From the NCBI GenBank assembly GCA_902631395.1, contig CACOYM010000004.1, positions 1-64,000 on the forward strand: a stretch of DNA of 64,000 nt. The letters run 5' to 3'. How positions within the stretch are numbered: the stretch's first letter is position 1; the number at the start of each line of letters is the position of its first letter. A program made the translations under genes and the position numbers. Positions 53,220 through 62,081 of the stretch are shown here, in pieces. This DNA is from Halieaceae bacterium (GTDB taxonomy: Bacteria > Pseudomonadota > Gammaproteobacteria > Pseudomonadales > Halieaceae). Below the pieces are notes generated by a model, which was given only the letters and a program-made list of their open reading frames with translations, was not told the DNA's origin and did not search any database.

Positions 53220-55111
53220 GTTACTTCTTCAAGCTCGTGGACTGCGCGGTAGGCTTGATCAATAGCAACATGAGTATAGGCATCGGCGCCCGCATCTGAG
53301 TTGGCGATCGTGATTGAACCAAAAGGCTGCCGAGCAATTTCGTGTGGTGCTTTACCGGGCTCCCACTCTGGATCCCACAGTTGCATATATTCATAGGCGT
53401 AGCCGTGGGGCCAGCGGTTAACCGTAATTGCTAAGATATCTTCGGCTGCATTGAAGCCAGCGGGGCTCAATAGTCCGTCAAGCACGGTCCGCACCTCGCG
53501 TTCAAAGTCCTCAAAGGTGAGCTCCAGCAATTTTTGGCGGGAGCCACGAAGTTGACTGCGGATATCGGCGGCGTCCTCGGGTGGAGACACTGAGCCCCAA
53601 AAAACGAGGGATACCGCTTCATCAGGGTCGGTGGGGCGTTGGTAGCCCCCAGTATGAAGACCTTTGAATAGGAACAGCCTCGCGTGCAGTCTGCCGGGAC
53701 AGGAGATCGCATCAACCCCGAGTTTCTCCAAGGCCTCGCTGTTACGAAGGAGGACGTTGGTCAAAATCATGGGCACCTTGACCTGATACTTCAGTGCGGC
53801 CTTCTGTGTGTCGGGCATGGCGGGGCAAAGGTGAGGAATGATGCTGTGGTAGCAGGCCAGCACGCTATGTCGGGCCGATACCTGTTTGAGTCCACCTTCG
53901 GATGACGCGTAAGTCACCGAGACACCTTGATTGGTATTTTCGACGCCGATGACTGTCGCATTGAGTCGCAACCTCACGTTGGCGTTTTCTCGGTCTAACG
54001 CGGAATAATCGAAGCGCGCGATGGCGACATTGTCTGCCGTCACTTCTGGAGCCGAGTGTGGCATGAGCTTGGCCACCATGAGGCGCACTAGGCTGGCATT
54101 GCCGTCTGGCCACATCGCTACTGGATATCCAAAGCTGTCCTCACTCCAATCCTCGCCGAATAGATGGGCGCCAGGGTATCCCTCCCACATAGCCTCAGCG
54201 GCCGAGATAGCACGCATCTCCAATCCCCACGATCCGTGCTCTTCCTTATCGAAGAGTTGCACCGCATCTTCAGTTAAACCGCCATACTGACGAAGAAAAT
54301 CAGGGTAGCTGATGCTCGATAGCAGGTTTTCGGCTTCAGCCTCGGTCCAATCTTTTAGGGAGGGGGCACTGTCATAGAAGCTTTTTAGTGACGCTCGGCC
54401 AGCATCTGAAATCGGTACCTTGTCGATGTCCTCCGAAGTGAGCTTTGTCGACAGGTTGAAGTTGGTGATCAAGCGATTTACGCCATACGTGGCCTCGTCA
54501 AACCACATTGCTTGGCCATTAGCTGCGTCCCGCCCGTAGTCGAAGTCCATCTGTTCTCGCATGGCTTTACAATCAACGCCGTGCTCTGCCATGAACGCAT
54601 TGACTGTCTCGCTGAAGCTCCACCACTCAAGATTATGTGTGCCGCCTAGGGACAACACCATCTCACCACTTTGGTGAAATTCGTTGCGCTTGGCATGACC
54701 ACCAAAGTCGTCGTGGTTCTCAAGCAGCAATATCTTTGACTTCGGCCCAAAGCGCTGTCGGTAGTAGTGTGCCGCCGCCAGCCCTGAAATGCCCGCGCCC
54801 ACCACAATTAAGTCGTAGTGCTCATCAGTAGGCTTGGGCTCAGGAAATTTGACGCCGTCTCGGGCGAGTGCGTGCGCAATTTCGTAGGCGCCCGGGTGGG
54901 AGCCGCGCATGCCAGTTTTTATGGGCGGGTAATCGGCTGCCATCGTGTCTTGAGCTCCTGAGCTGATCGAAGCGCTGGCAGCCGCTACATTAGGCAATCC
55001 TAGCGCGCCTGCCTGCAGTGCAGCACCTGCGGCAACAGCAGTACCCTGAACAAAATCGCGCCGCGTGATGGTGCGCTGCATCCCCAGTTTTTTGTCCGAT
55101 GGCTTTCTCAT
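53216..55111 (-). CDS. Tat-exported FAD amine dehydrogenase, spermidine-dehydrogenase (SpdH)-like
   Basis: A 631-residue flavoprotein with a twin-arginine signal, RTITRRDFVQGTAVAAGAAL, so the folded enzyme is exported to the periplasm. The mature part has YPPIKTGMRGSHPGAYEIAH, a phrase shared with SpdH-type dehydrogenases, followed by the FAD loop LIVVGAGISGLAAAHYYRQ and LLLENHDDFGGHAKRNEF. It would oxidise spermidine or a related polyamine. The ATG at 55111 is chosen because the KKLGM segment before the RR motif is usual; an ATG at 55081 is also possible. A small membrane protein is encoded just upstream, and the GFA protein is coupled downstream by ATGA. Confidence 0.82.
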   Translation of the reverse strand: MRKPSDKKLGMQRTITRRDFVQGTAVAAGAALQAGALGLPNVAAASASISSGAQDTMAADYPPIKTGMRGSHPGAYEIAHALARDGVKFPEPKPTDEHYDLIVVGAGISGLAAAHYYRQRFGPKSKILLLENHDDFGGHAKRNEFHQSGEMVLSLGGTHNLEWWSFSETVNAFMAEHGVDCKAMREQMDFDYGRDAANGQAMWFDEATYGVNRLITNFNLSTKLTSEDIDKVPISDAGRASLKSFYDSAPSLKDWTEAEAENLLSSISYPDFLRQYGGLTEDAVQLFDKEEHGSWGLEMRAISAAEAMWEGYPGAHLFGEDWSEDSFGYPVAMWPDGNASLVRLMVAKLMPHSAPEVTADNVAIARFDYSALDRENANVRLRLNATVIGVENTNQGVSVTYASSEGGLKQVSARHSVLACYHSIIPHLCPAMPDTQKAALKYQVKVPMILTNVLLRNSEALEKLGVDAISCPGRLHARLFLFKGLHTGGYQRPTDPDEAVSLVFWGSVSPPEDAADIRSQLRGSRQKLLELTFEDFEREVRTVLDGLLSPAGFNAAEDILAITVNRWPHGYAYEYMQLWDPEWEPGKAPHEIARQPFGSITIANSDAGADAYTHVAIDQAYRAVHELEEVT

Positions 55112-55208
55112 TGTTGCTCGCACTCGCCAAGCTTTGGCCAAGTGTGGTCCAGATCACTGCCTGCCGTCATCAGCGTCTGATGTGGAAATGTGAGGCACGT
55201 GGGGACGG

Positions 55209-55415
55209 TCATAGTTTGCGACGTACCTTGAGACGGCCATGCAATAAAAAACTGATCAGCATGCCCAGCGCGAGTAACAGCACTGAGATGAGCCCGCGGT
55301 AGGACTGCTCTGGCGCCCACGCTTCGCTCTCAACAAGCCAAAAGTGCAGGTACAGCGCTACCAGCCAGGGCACCATAACGACGCACCAACCCATCAGCCG
55401 TTGCACGTTACTCAT
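55209..55415 (-). CDS. Small two-helix membrane protein
   Basis: A 68-residue protein with two hydrophobic helices, WCVVMVPWLVALYLHFWLV (residues 10-28) and LISVLLLALGMLISFLL (42-58), and a basic tail (HGRLKVRRKL). The positive-inside rule places the C-terminus in the cytoplasm. I do not recognise the family. It lies 97 nt upstream of the SpdH-like Tat flavoprotein gene on the same strand, which suggests a membrane partner such as an anchor or electron-transfer subunit, and is divergent from a ferric-reductase-like gene. The helix-rich composition argues for a real gene; ribosome site is weak. Confidence 0.6.
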   Translation of the reverse strand: MSNVQRLMGWCVVMVPWLVALYLHFWLVESEAWAPEQSYRGLISVLLLALGMLISFLLHGRLKVRRKL

Positions 55416-55545
55416 TTTGGTCCGCCGCCTTTATCATCACTGTGAATTCGTCGCGCCCATGAAGTCATTACGTGCTCAGCGTATCAGTCTAACGCTTAAT
55501 GGCATTGACACAATGGGGTGCTTGGCGGAGCCTGCCTCGAACGAG

Positions 55546-55552
55546 AAGGAGG
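55546..55552 (+). promoter_or_regulatory. Ribosome-binding site that sets the start at 55558
   Basis: AAGGAGG, a full-strength site, lies five bases before the GTG at 55558 and fixes that codon as the start; the earlier in-frame codons back to 55417 read as non-protein-like sequence. Confidence 0.75.
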
Positions 55553-55557
55553 ACAAT

Positions 55558-56427
55558 GTGCTTCCCATGTGGATAAATGGATGGCGACTGTTCGCAGTGA
55601 TAGCCGCGGTGATCACCACTTTTATGTTACTCCGGTTGAGGTCGACAGACTTTTCGTCGCCTCAAGATCTTTCGGCGATGATCCAGTACTCCGTTCGATG
55701 GGCAGTGCCTTTTATCTTTCTGGTGATCGCGACCTCAGCATTGTTCAAACTATTTCCCAGTCACCTGACGCGGTGGTTGTTGCGGAATCGGCGTTACATC
55801 GGTCTCTGTTTTGCGGTGGCGATGGCATGGCAGGGTGCGTTCATTTTTATCGTGTCTTTCTCGCACTCAGCGCACTACTACGGTGAAATCTACTTGCTTC
55901 GAGACGAGCTCGAGGGTAGCAGCGGCTATTTATTTCTCGTTGCTATGACGGTTACCTCATTTGGCGTTTTTCGCCGTCGTATTTCCGCGGAGCAGTGGCG
56001 CTTTTTGCACCTCAGCGGCGTGATCTTTCTGTGGGCTTACCCTTTCAGTGTTTATTGGTGGAATGTTTTCTATTACCAGACCCAGCACTGGTTTGACTGG
56101 CTCTTTTATCTGTTGGGCTATACCGCGTTCGCGTTGAGAATTTTGGCGTGGGGCAAGGATAGAGGTGTGGTGCCTGGTGCCGGAATACGGCAGTTGATAG
56201 GTAGCGGCGTGGCGCTGTTGTCTCTCGTTCTCGCGGTTTCTGGCCATTTGTGGCAGCCGGCCTTGTCGACCGCCTTGTTAGTGCCGCCGTGGTCTGCTGA
56301 GTTGGAACTTTGGCTGCCTTTTTGGCCATTTGAGCCCTTCCTACCTCTTATTATCATGGCAGTGGGGGTTTGGACGGCCACTAATGATGTAGCTGCCGAC
56401 GGCTCGCTTCAGCGTGCTACTACGTAA
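55558..56427 (+). CDS. Polytopic membrane protein, ferric-reductase-like (tentative)
   Basis: A 289-residue integral membrane protein with about seven helices and a GTG start after a perfect AAGGAGG. Parts resemble the ferric-reductase-like transmembrane domain, a haem-carrying electron-transfer unit: RNRRYIGLCFAVAMAW matches the RRxLGL entry of the first haem helix, and EQWRFLHLSGVIFLWAY matches the WxxLH helix. However the His usually present in the first helix is replaced (WQG), so the number of haem ligands is uncertain. It precedes the two phytoene-dehydrogenase-like flavoproteins and could exchange electrons with them or with the quinone pool. Function tentative. Confidence 0.55.
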   Translation: MLPMWINGWRLFAVIAAVITTFMLLRLRSTDFSSPQDLSAMIQYSVRWAVPFIFLVIATSALFKLFPSHLTRWLLRNRRYIGLCFAVAMAWQGAFIFIVSFSHSAHYYGEIYLLRDELEGSSGYLFLVAMTVTSFGVFRRRISAEQWRFLHLSGVIFLWAYPFSVYWWNVFYYQTQHWFDWLFYLLGYTAFALRILAWGKDRGVVPGAGIRQLIGSGVALLSLVLAVSGHLWQPALSTALLVPPWSAELELWLPFWPFEPFLPLIIMAVGVWTATNDVAADGSLQRATT

Positions 56428-56594
56428 TCAAGCCCGCACTGGCTAACACGTCGCCGGGTTGGTGGCCTATAGGGTCAGTGGTCATGTCGTCGACATGCTC
56501 GGTAAGGTAGAGATCAAATTCGGCCTGCGGATCTGTGCTCTAGTGCGCAGGCTTTGCCGCATCGCATGTGACCAAGAGAGAAAAAGATAGGCAT

Positions 56595-58139
56595 ATGGCG
56601 GATCAGGAAACGATCGTTATTGGCGGCGGGCACAACGGCCTGATTTGCGCCATCGTGTTGGCGCGCGCGGGTCAGCGGGTCACCGTACTAGAGGCGTGCC
56701 CCAATTTGGGAGGTATGGCGGCTGAGCGGGAGTTTTATCCCGGCTTTAAGGCTTCGCTGGCGCAAACACTCTACGCCATGCCGCAATCGCTGATTCGAGA
56801 GCTGGATTTGACTGCGCATGGGTTGGAGTTCGCTACTGAACCGCTTCCTATTAGGCCGCTAACTACAGCTAGTACCCCCCAGTCGATCACCGCCGTATCA
56901 CTCACAGGTGCAGAGGACGACGATACAGCGGCCTATCCCAAGTACGTCGCCATGCTGGCGAAGTTTGCAGCAGCGCTGGCACCTTTCTGGGAGCGGACGA
57001 TGCCCAGAGTGGGTGTAACCGGCGTGTCAGACCTTATGACGTTTGGCAAGCTGGGCCTCAAACTTCGCCTGTTGGGCAAGGAAAATATGTTGGAGTTTTT
57101 TCGGGTTGCGACCTTACCCATGCGCGACCTGCTGGATGAGTATTTTTCGGATGACCGGCTCAAGGCGGCCCTATGCTGGGATGCCCTGGTGGGTTCCCAA
57201 CTAGCGCCTCGATCACCGAATCAAGCTGTACTCACACTATTGAATCGAATGGCGGGGAAAGACGCAGGGCATCATGTGGTTCCCAAGGGGGGTATGCCGG
57301 GCTTGGTACGCGCCCTTAAAAACGCGGCGGTTCAGGCGGGGGTGGCCATCAGGACTAACTGTGCCGTGAAGTCAGTGCATATCGAGGGTGATGAAAATGG
57401 TCAGCGATGTAGCGGGGTAGAGCTCGAAGGCGGCGAAATGTTACGGAGTGACCTCGTGGTATCGAGCGCTGACCCACAAACGACTTTTCTAAAGCTGATT
57501 GGTGCGCAGCATTTAGAGATTGAGTTCACTAATCGTATTCGCCGTCTGCGGAATAAGGGCTATGTCGCCAGAGTGCACCTCGCGCTATCGGGGCTGCCCG
57601 CTTTTCAGGGACTCGACTCACCGGAGGGAAGACTCATTATTGCGCCCACCATGGACAGCATCGAATTTGCGTGGGACGCCGCGAAGTACGGAGAGTTATC
57701 GGAAGCGCCTGTGATGGAGGTGTTGATACCTTCGCTTCAAGAGCCAAATTTAGCACCCCGGGGTCAGCACGTATTGGCGGCTAATGTGATGTACGTGCCT
57801 CATGATTTGAAGTCAGGTTGGACGCCTGAGCACCGCGCCGCGTTGCTGAACACAGTGTTGAGCGAGCTAGCACGTTATGCCCCGGGTATTCAGGATCTTG
57901 TGCTCGCCAGCGAGTTGCTCACACCTCAGGATCTTGCAGCTGAGTACCGCACGACCAATGGCCATTGGCATCATTGCGAGCCTGCTATCGACCAGTTGTT
58001 GATGATGCGACCCACCTACGAGGCCGCGCAGTACTCCACGCCCATTTCTGGACTTTATTTGTGTGGTGCTGGATGCCATCCCGCGGGCGATGTAAGTGGG
58101 AATCCCGGGCGCAACGCCGCCAAGGAGATCTTGGCATGA
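56595..58139 (+). CDS. Phytoene-dehydrogenase-like FAD oxidoreductase, copy 1
   Basis: A 514-residue flavoprotein of the carotenoid-desaturase/RetSat-like superfamily. The N-terminal FAD loop is TIVIGGGHNGLICAIVLARA followed by GQRVTVLEACPNLGGMAAE, and the C-terminal cofactor region is YLCGAGCHPAGDVSGNPGRN. GHNG rather than GxGxxG is typical of this branch. No carotenoid-biosynthesis genes are near, so the substrate is probably not a carotene. It is followed by a paralogue of the same family, overlapping by ATGA, and then by a folate-type demethylase-like gene. The ATG at 56595 is chosen because the FAD loop follows at once; a GTG 27 nt upstream is in frame. Confidence 0.85.
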   Translation: MADQETIVIGGGHNGLICAIVLARAGQRVTVLEACPNLGGMAAEREFYPGFKASLAQTLYAMPQSLIRELDLTAHGLEFATEPLPIRPLTTASTPQSITAVSLTGAEDDDTAAYPKYVAMLAKFAAALAPFWERTMPRVGVTGVSDLMTFGKLGLKLRLLGKENMLEFFRVATLPMRDLLDEYFSDDRLKAALCWDALVGSQLAPRSPNQAVLTLLNRMAGKDAGHHVVPKGGMPGLVRALKNAAVQAGVAIRTNCAVKSVHIEGDENGQRCSGVELEGGEMLRSDLVVSSADPQTTFLKLIGAQHLEIEFTNRIRRLRNKGYVARVHLALSGLPAFQGLDSPEGRLIIAPTMDSIEFAWDAAKYGELSEAPVMEVLIPSLQEPNLAPRGQHVLAANVMYVPHDLKSGWTPEHRAALLNTVLSELARYAPGIQDLVLASELLTPQDLAAEYRTTNGHWHHCEPAIDQLLMMRPTYEAAQYSTPISGLYLCGAGCHPAGDVSGNPGRNAAKEILA

Positions 58140-59758
58140 AGCGCTATGACGCCATCATTATTGGTGCTGGGCATAATGGTCTGACGGCAGCAGCCTATCT
58201 GGGTAAGGCCGGCCTGAGCGTCGTTGTGCTGGAAAAGAACGATTATATCGGGGGTGCCGCGGTCACTCGTGAGATGCACGAGGGTTGGTTCTACTCGAGT
58301 TGCTCCTACGTTTGCTCAATGATGCGGCAATCGATTCATCGCGATCTGGATCTCACCCGACATGGCTTACTGTTAGTCCCTTATCTGGGCACGGTGAACT
58401 TCAGTGACCGTGGTGATCGGGTATTAATTGACTACCCTGATGAAGAAGCAGCTTATCTCGAGCTGCGCCGTCACTCACCTCATGACGCGGATGCGATGTC
58501 GCGCTTTCAGGCTGACCTTGGCAGATATGCGCAATTGATTCGCAAGACTTTGCTCAGGACGCCGCCAGATCCCAGTTCGTTCAAGCCGCGGGACATTCAG
58601 GAGCTCCTCTGGATGGCCAAACAGTTCTGGAACCTAGGTGAACGTGAGCTCTACGAGTACATTCGCTTCTTTACTATGAGCGCGGCCGACTTTCTGCATG
58701 ACTACTTTGAGGATGAGCTGATCAAAGCTGCGATGGCGAGCCCGGGCATTATTGGTACAGCGCTGGGCGTTTATTCGCCCGGTTCTGCGTACATTTTGCT
58801 GCATCACGTTATGGGCGATGTAGACGGCAACGTGGGTGCTTGGGGCTTAGCCAGAGGCGGGATGGGGGCGATTTCCCACGCATTGGCGGGCGCATTAAAG
58901 GAGCACGGCGGAGAGATCCGCACCGAGGCGCCTGTGAATCAAATTCTGGTCAGGAACGGTGCCACGGTTGGCGTGGCGCTTGAGAACGGTGACGAGGTTT
59001 TTGCCGATATTGTGGTGTCCAATCTTGACGCTAAACGGACCTTTACTAAGATTATGGACCGCGCAGACCTACCTGACGGTATTTACGAGCGTGCCAAGAA
59101 CTTCAAGATTCGCGGCTCATCCGGAAAGGTCAACATCGCCCTCTCGGGCATGCCCAAATTCACCCATGTACCTGACAATCGCTACATCAATCGTGGCGGG
59201 CAGGGGTTTACGGGATCCATTGAAACGATGGAGCGCGCTTACGACTGCTGGAAGCGCGGTCGGTGGTCAGATGATCCGTTCATCGAGGCAGTGATTCCCT
59301 CGGCCTGGGATCCCACCGTAGCGCCACCGGGTTGTCATTGGATGTCGACATTTATCCAGTACTGCCCACCAAAGCTGGCCGATGGCGAGTGGACACCCGA
59401 GAAGCGCGACGCCTTTGGTGCCACCGTCATCAATAAAATTGAGCGCTATGCGCCAGGATTCAAGGATCTTGTTGTGCACGCTGAAGTGAGAACACCTCAT
59501 GAAATCGAGAACGAGATTGGCCTTACAGAGGGCAATATTTTTCAGGGTGAGCTGACAATAGATCAGCTGCTCTTTAATCGACCATTTCCCGGTTATGGGC
59601 AGTACCGGATGCCGCTAAAGAAGATGTACATGTGTGGCTCGTCTACTCATCCCGGCGGCGGCGTCTCATCAGCGTGTGGCGCCAATGCGGCGCGGGAAAT
59701 TCTGCGTGATTTGCGCAAACCCAATACGGTGCCAGAGGACGACTTCTATGACGAATAG
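58136..59758 (+). CDS. Phytoene-dehydrogenase-like FAD oxidoreductase, copy 2
   Basis: A 540-residue paralogue of the preceding enzyme. FAD loop AIIIGAGHNGLTAAAYLGKAG, then VVVLEKNDYIGGAAVTRE, and the C-terminal cofactor segment MYMCGSSTHPGGGVSSACGA. The two proteins share layout but are clearly diverged (different lengths and C-terminal loops), as expected of two subunits or two successive steps. Its ATG overlaps the upstream TGA by four bases, and its own end overlaps the next start by 11 nt, so all three proteins are made together. It has no signal peptide. Substrate unknown; the folate-binding partner suggests oxidation of an N- or O-methyl group. Confidence 0.85.
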   Translation: MKRYDAIIIGAGHNGLTAAAYLGKAGLSVVVLEKNDYIGGAAVTREMHEGWFYSSCSYVCSMMRQSIHRDLDLTRHGLLLVPYLGTVNFSDRGDRVLIDYPDEEAAYLELRRHSPHDADAMSRFQADLGRYAQLIRKTLLRTPPDPSSFKPRDIQELLWMAKQFWNLGERELYEYIRFFTMSAADFLHDYFEDELIKAAMASPGIIGTALGVYSPGSAYILLHHVMGDVDGNVGAWGLARGGMGAISHALAGALKEHGGEIRTEAPVNQILVRNGATVGVALENGDEVFADIVVSNLDAKRTFTKIMDRADLPDGIYERAKNFKIRGSSGKVNIALSGMPKFTHVPDNRYINRGGQGFTGSIETMERAYDCWKRGRWSDDPFIEAVIPSAWDPTVAPPGCHWMSTFIQYCPPKLADGEWTPEKRDAFGATVINKIERYAPGFKDLVVHAEVRTPHEIENEIGLTEGNIFQGELTIDQLLFNRPFPGYGQYRMPLKKMYMCGSSTHPGGGVSSACGANAAREILRDLRKPNTVPEDDFYDE

Positions 59759-60971
59759 GACCGATATCCTCAGAGACGACGCCAGTGATCCCTTCGCTGG
59801 AGAGCGCCTTAAAGTTTCCTACTTTCATGACCGAGAGAAGGTGCTGAACCTTCGGGATGCGTGGTCGTCATGGAACGGGTTTAAGTTTGCCGACTATTAC
59901 TATGATGTTGATTACGAGTATTTCTGCATTCGCAACACCTGCGGCACCTATGACATCTGTCCGATGCAGAAATATTTGGTTGAGGGTGAAGACGCCCTGC
60001 CGATGCTCAATCGCATGGTGACCCGCGATTTAAACAAGCTCAGGGACAATCGCGTGACCTACGTCGCGTGGTGCACCGACTCGGGTAGGTTGATTGACGA
60101 TGGCACGGTGTTCCGTCTTGGTGAGAACCGATATCTGCTGACCTGCGGTAGTCCCTGTTTGGCTTGGCTTCGCAAAAGTGCTTTTGGATTTGCCAACGTT
60201 GAGGTCACAGATGCGACAGAAGATTGGGCGGCCCTATCGCTACAAGGCCCCACCAGTTTCGCCGTGCTGCAGCGGATGGGTCTCGATGGGGTTGCCGCCC
60301 TGAAACCCTTCGACATTGGTCATTTCCCCTTTATGGGCGGCACACTCATGGTGTCTCGCACGGGATTTACCGGCGACTTGGGTTACGAGCTATGGATTGA
60401 CCCGGAGTTGGCTTTGCCGTTCTGGGATGCCTTGTATGCTGCGGGCACCGACTTTGGTATCCAGCCTTATGGTGAATCAGCCACGAACATGGCGCGCCTT
60501 GAAGCGGGATTCATCATGCCTTACATGGAATTTAATGAGGCGCTCAAAACGGTCAATTTTGAGTACGATCAGACGCCGTTTGAGTTGGATCTCGACTGGC
60601 TGGTGGATTTTAAAAAACCTCACTTCAACGGACGAGCGGCGTTGCTGGAACAAAAGCGCAACGGCCCCAAAGTGCTTCTAACGAAGTTGAATATCGAAGG
60701 CAATAAGCCGGCTGAGGAGTCGATCTTGTATAGCGACGAGAATTGCGCACGAGAGATTGGCTATGTGACTTCGGCAATGTGGTCGCCAGCGGTCAAGGCC
60801 AACATCGCATTGGCGATGATTGATACTGCTGCGCTGAATGGTGAGATCTGGGCAGAAATTTATTACCAACGCGAGTTGCGACACCACCATAAGGTGGCGC
60901 GGTGCACTATCCAGAGCAAGCCTTTCTGGTCTCCAGACCGGGCAAGACTCACTCCTCCAGGGCTGGTCTAA
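59748..60971 (+). CDS. GcvT/DmdA-family folate-binding protein, demethylase-like
   Basis: A 407-residue aminomethyltransferase-fold protein, a second member of the family in this window beside the DmdA-like gene. Conserved elements include YEYFCIRNTCGTYDICPMQK, WCTDSGRLIDDGTVFRLGE, ALSLQGPTSFAVLQRMG, SRTGFTGDLGYELWIDPE and EAGFIMPYMEFNEA. It lacks the glycine-cleavage partners and is diverged from DmdA, so the methyl donor is probably different. It overlaps the second flavoprotein gene by 11 nt. The combination of a flavoprotein oxidase and a folate acceptor is the logic of dimethylglycine and sarcosine demethylation, but here built from an unusual flavoprotein family. Confidence 0.8.
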   Translation: MTNRTDILRDDASDPFAGERLKVSYFHDREKVLNLRDAWSSWNGFKFADYYYDVDYEYFCIRNTCGTYDICPMQKYLVEGEDALPMLNRMVTRDLNKLRDNRVTYVAWCTDSGRLIDDGTVFRLGENRYLLTCGSPCLAWLRKSAFGFANVEVTDATEDWAALSLQGPTSFAVLQRMGLDGVAALKPFDIGHFPFMGGTLMVSRTGFTGDLGYELWIDPELALPFWDALYAAGTDFGIQPYGESATNMARLEAGFIMPYMEFNEALKTVNFEYDQTPFELDLDWLVDFKKPHFNGRAALLEQKRNGPKVLLTKLNIEGNKPAEESILYSDENCAREIGYVTSAMWSPAVKANIALAMIDTAALNGEIWAEIYYQRELRHHHKVARCTIQSKPFWSPDRARLTPPGLV

Positions 60972-60997
60972 TTCAGTAGCAAGGCAGCCTACGTTAT

Positions 60998-61861
60998 TTA
61001 GTTGGCGCCGCTGGTTTCCCTAGAAGCATTTATTGTCGACTGAGCGATCTCTTTGCGCCAATCAGACAGGTTCATGCCAATTGCCATGAAGCCAAGAATC
61101 CAGAGTGCTTCGTCCCAGGCAAATATCCAATGTCCGCGATAAGCCCAATAGGCGGCAAGGCACCATAGGATGCCGTAGAGCACACCCTTAGTCGTCGTTG
61201 CGAAGGAAAGAAGTCGACTGCTGCTGATGCCGCGATCCTGCAATCGGATTCGGAGTTCTATGAAGAACAGGATAAACAGCCAAACGACTACCTCAACAAG
61301 GTCAACCCATGCGAGTTCAAGTTCTATTGTCATGCCCGCTGCGTCGCTAATGACCTGGCCTTGGGAAAAAATGTAGAACTCGCTGCCTATAGACAGCGTG
61401 CCGCAATTGCTGGCATCGAGTTCCCAGTATTCGAGGTTGCGCGTAAACGACAGACCGTCGTTCGCGAAAGCACATAGTGCGGAATCGACGTGGTGAGTGG
61501 CGGCTGCTAAATCGACAAGGTATTCCCCAAACGCAAAGACTGCGTGACCGATTGCAAAGTAGCAGATCAGACGAATCACGTTCATCGCCATAACACGACC
61601 GCGCGTAAAAGCATCGTCTGATAGTACGTAAGTCTCCAGTTCGAGGAGGAAAAGCAGGATGAACCAACCAAGCTCGTCCAGCGTGGTGGCGAAGTTACTG
61701 GTCCAGTCGTACCAGCGCCATCCGGAGTGGAAGGTATGTTGCGCCTGCTCGATATCGTTGCCGATGTAGTGGGCAAAGTTCACGATCAATAGGGCATAGA
61801 CCACAAGCTTCAATCGTTGTTTAACGTCAAGCGACTGCCACCATGTCTGCTGTGTGCCCAT
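60998..61861 (-). CDS. Polytopic membrane protein of unknown function
   Basis: A 287-residue membrane protein with about six helices, for example LVVYALLIVNFAHYIGN, GWFILLFLLELETYVL, VIRLICYFAIGHAVFAFGEY, VDLVEVVVWLFILFFIELRI and VLYGILWCLAAYWAYRGH. Several acidic residues (Glu and Asp) lie within or next to the helices, which is unusual and suggests ion handling or metal binding. I do not recognise the family. The ATG follows GAGGGG. The gene is divergent from the AraC-type regulator, which could control it, over about 220 nt. Confidence 0.75.
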   Translation of the reverse strand: MGTQQTWWQSLDVKQRLKLVVYALLIVNFAHYIGNDIEQAQHTFHSGWRWYDWTSNFATTLDELGWFILLFLLELETYVLSDDAFTRGRVMAMNVIRLICYFAIGHAVFAFGEYLVDLAAATHHVDSALCAFANDGLSFTRNLEYWELDASNCGTLSIGSEFYIFSQGQVISDAAGMTIELELAWVDLVEVVVWLFILFFIELRIRLQDRGISSSRLLSFATTTKGVLYGILWCLAAYWAYRGHWIFAWDEALWILGFMAIGMNLSDWRKEIAQSTINASRETSGAN

Positions 61862-62081
61862 ATGCCCACCCCTCTGAATCCTGTTAGTGAGCCTCTCGCT
61901 CTCAGGAATTTTGGCATTGTTTAATGCGCATGACGATTAGCAAATGCCGCTTTAACCCTACTGGACTGACGATGAGTAGCTGTAGCGCCCGATAGGCTCA
62001 AAGGCCTGGGGAGGGTTGCTTAGATCAAGTCATTCACTCACTATGTTTATCCTGTCTTCGCCAGTCATCGCGGCGGAATTC

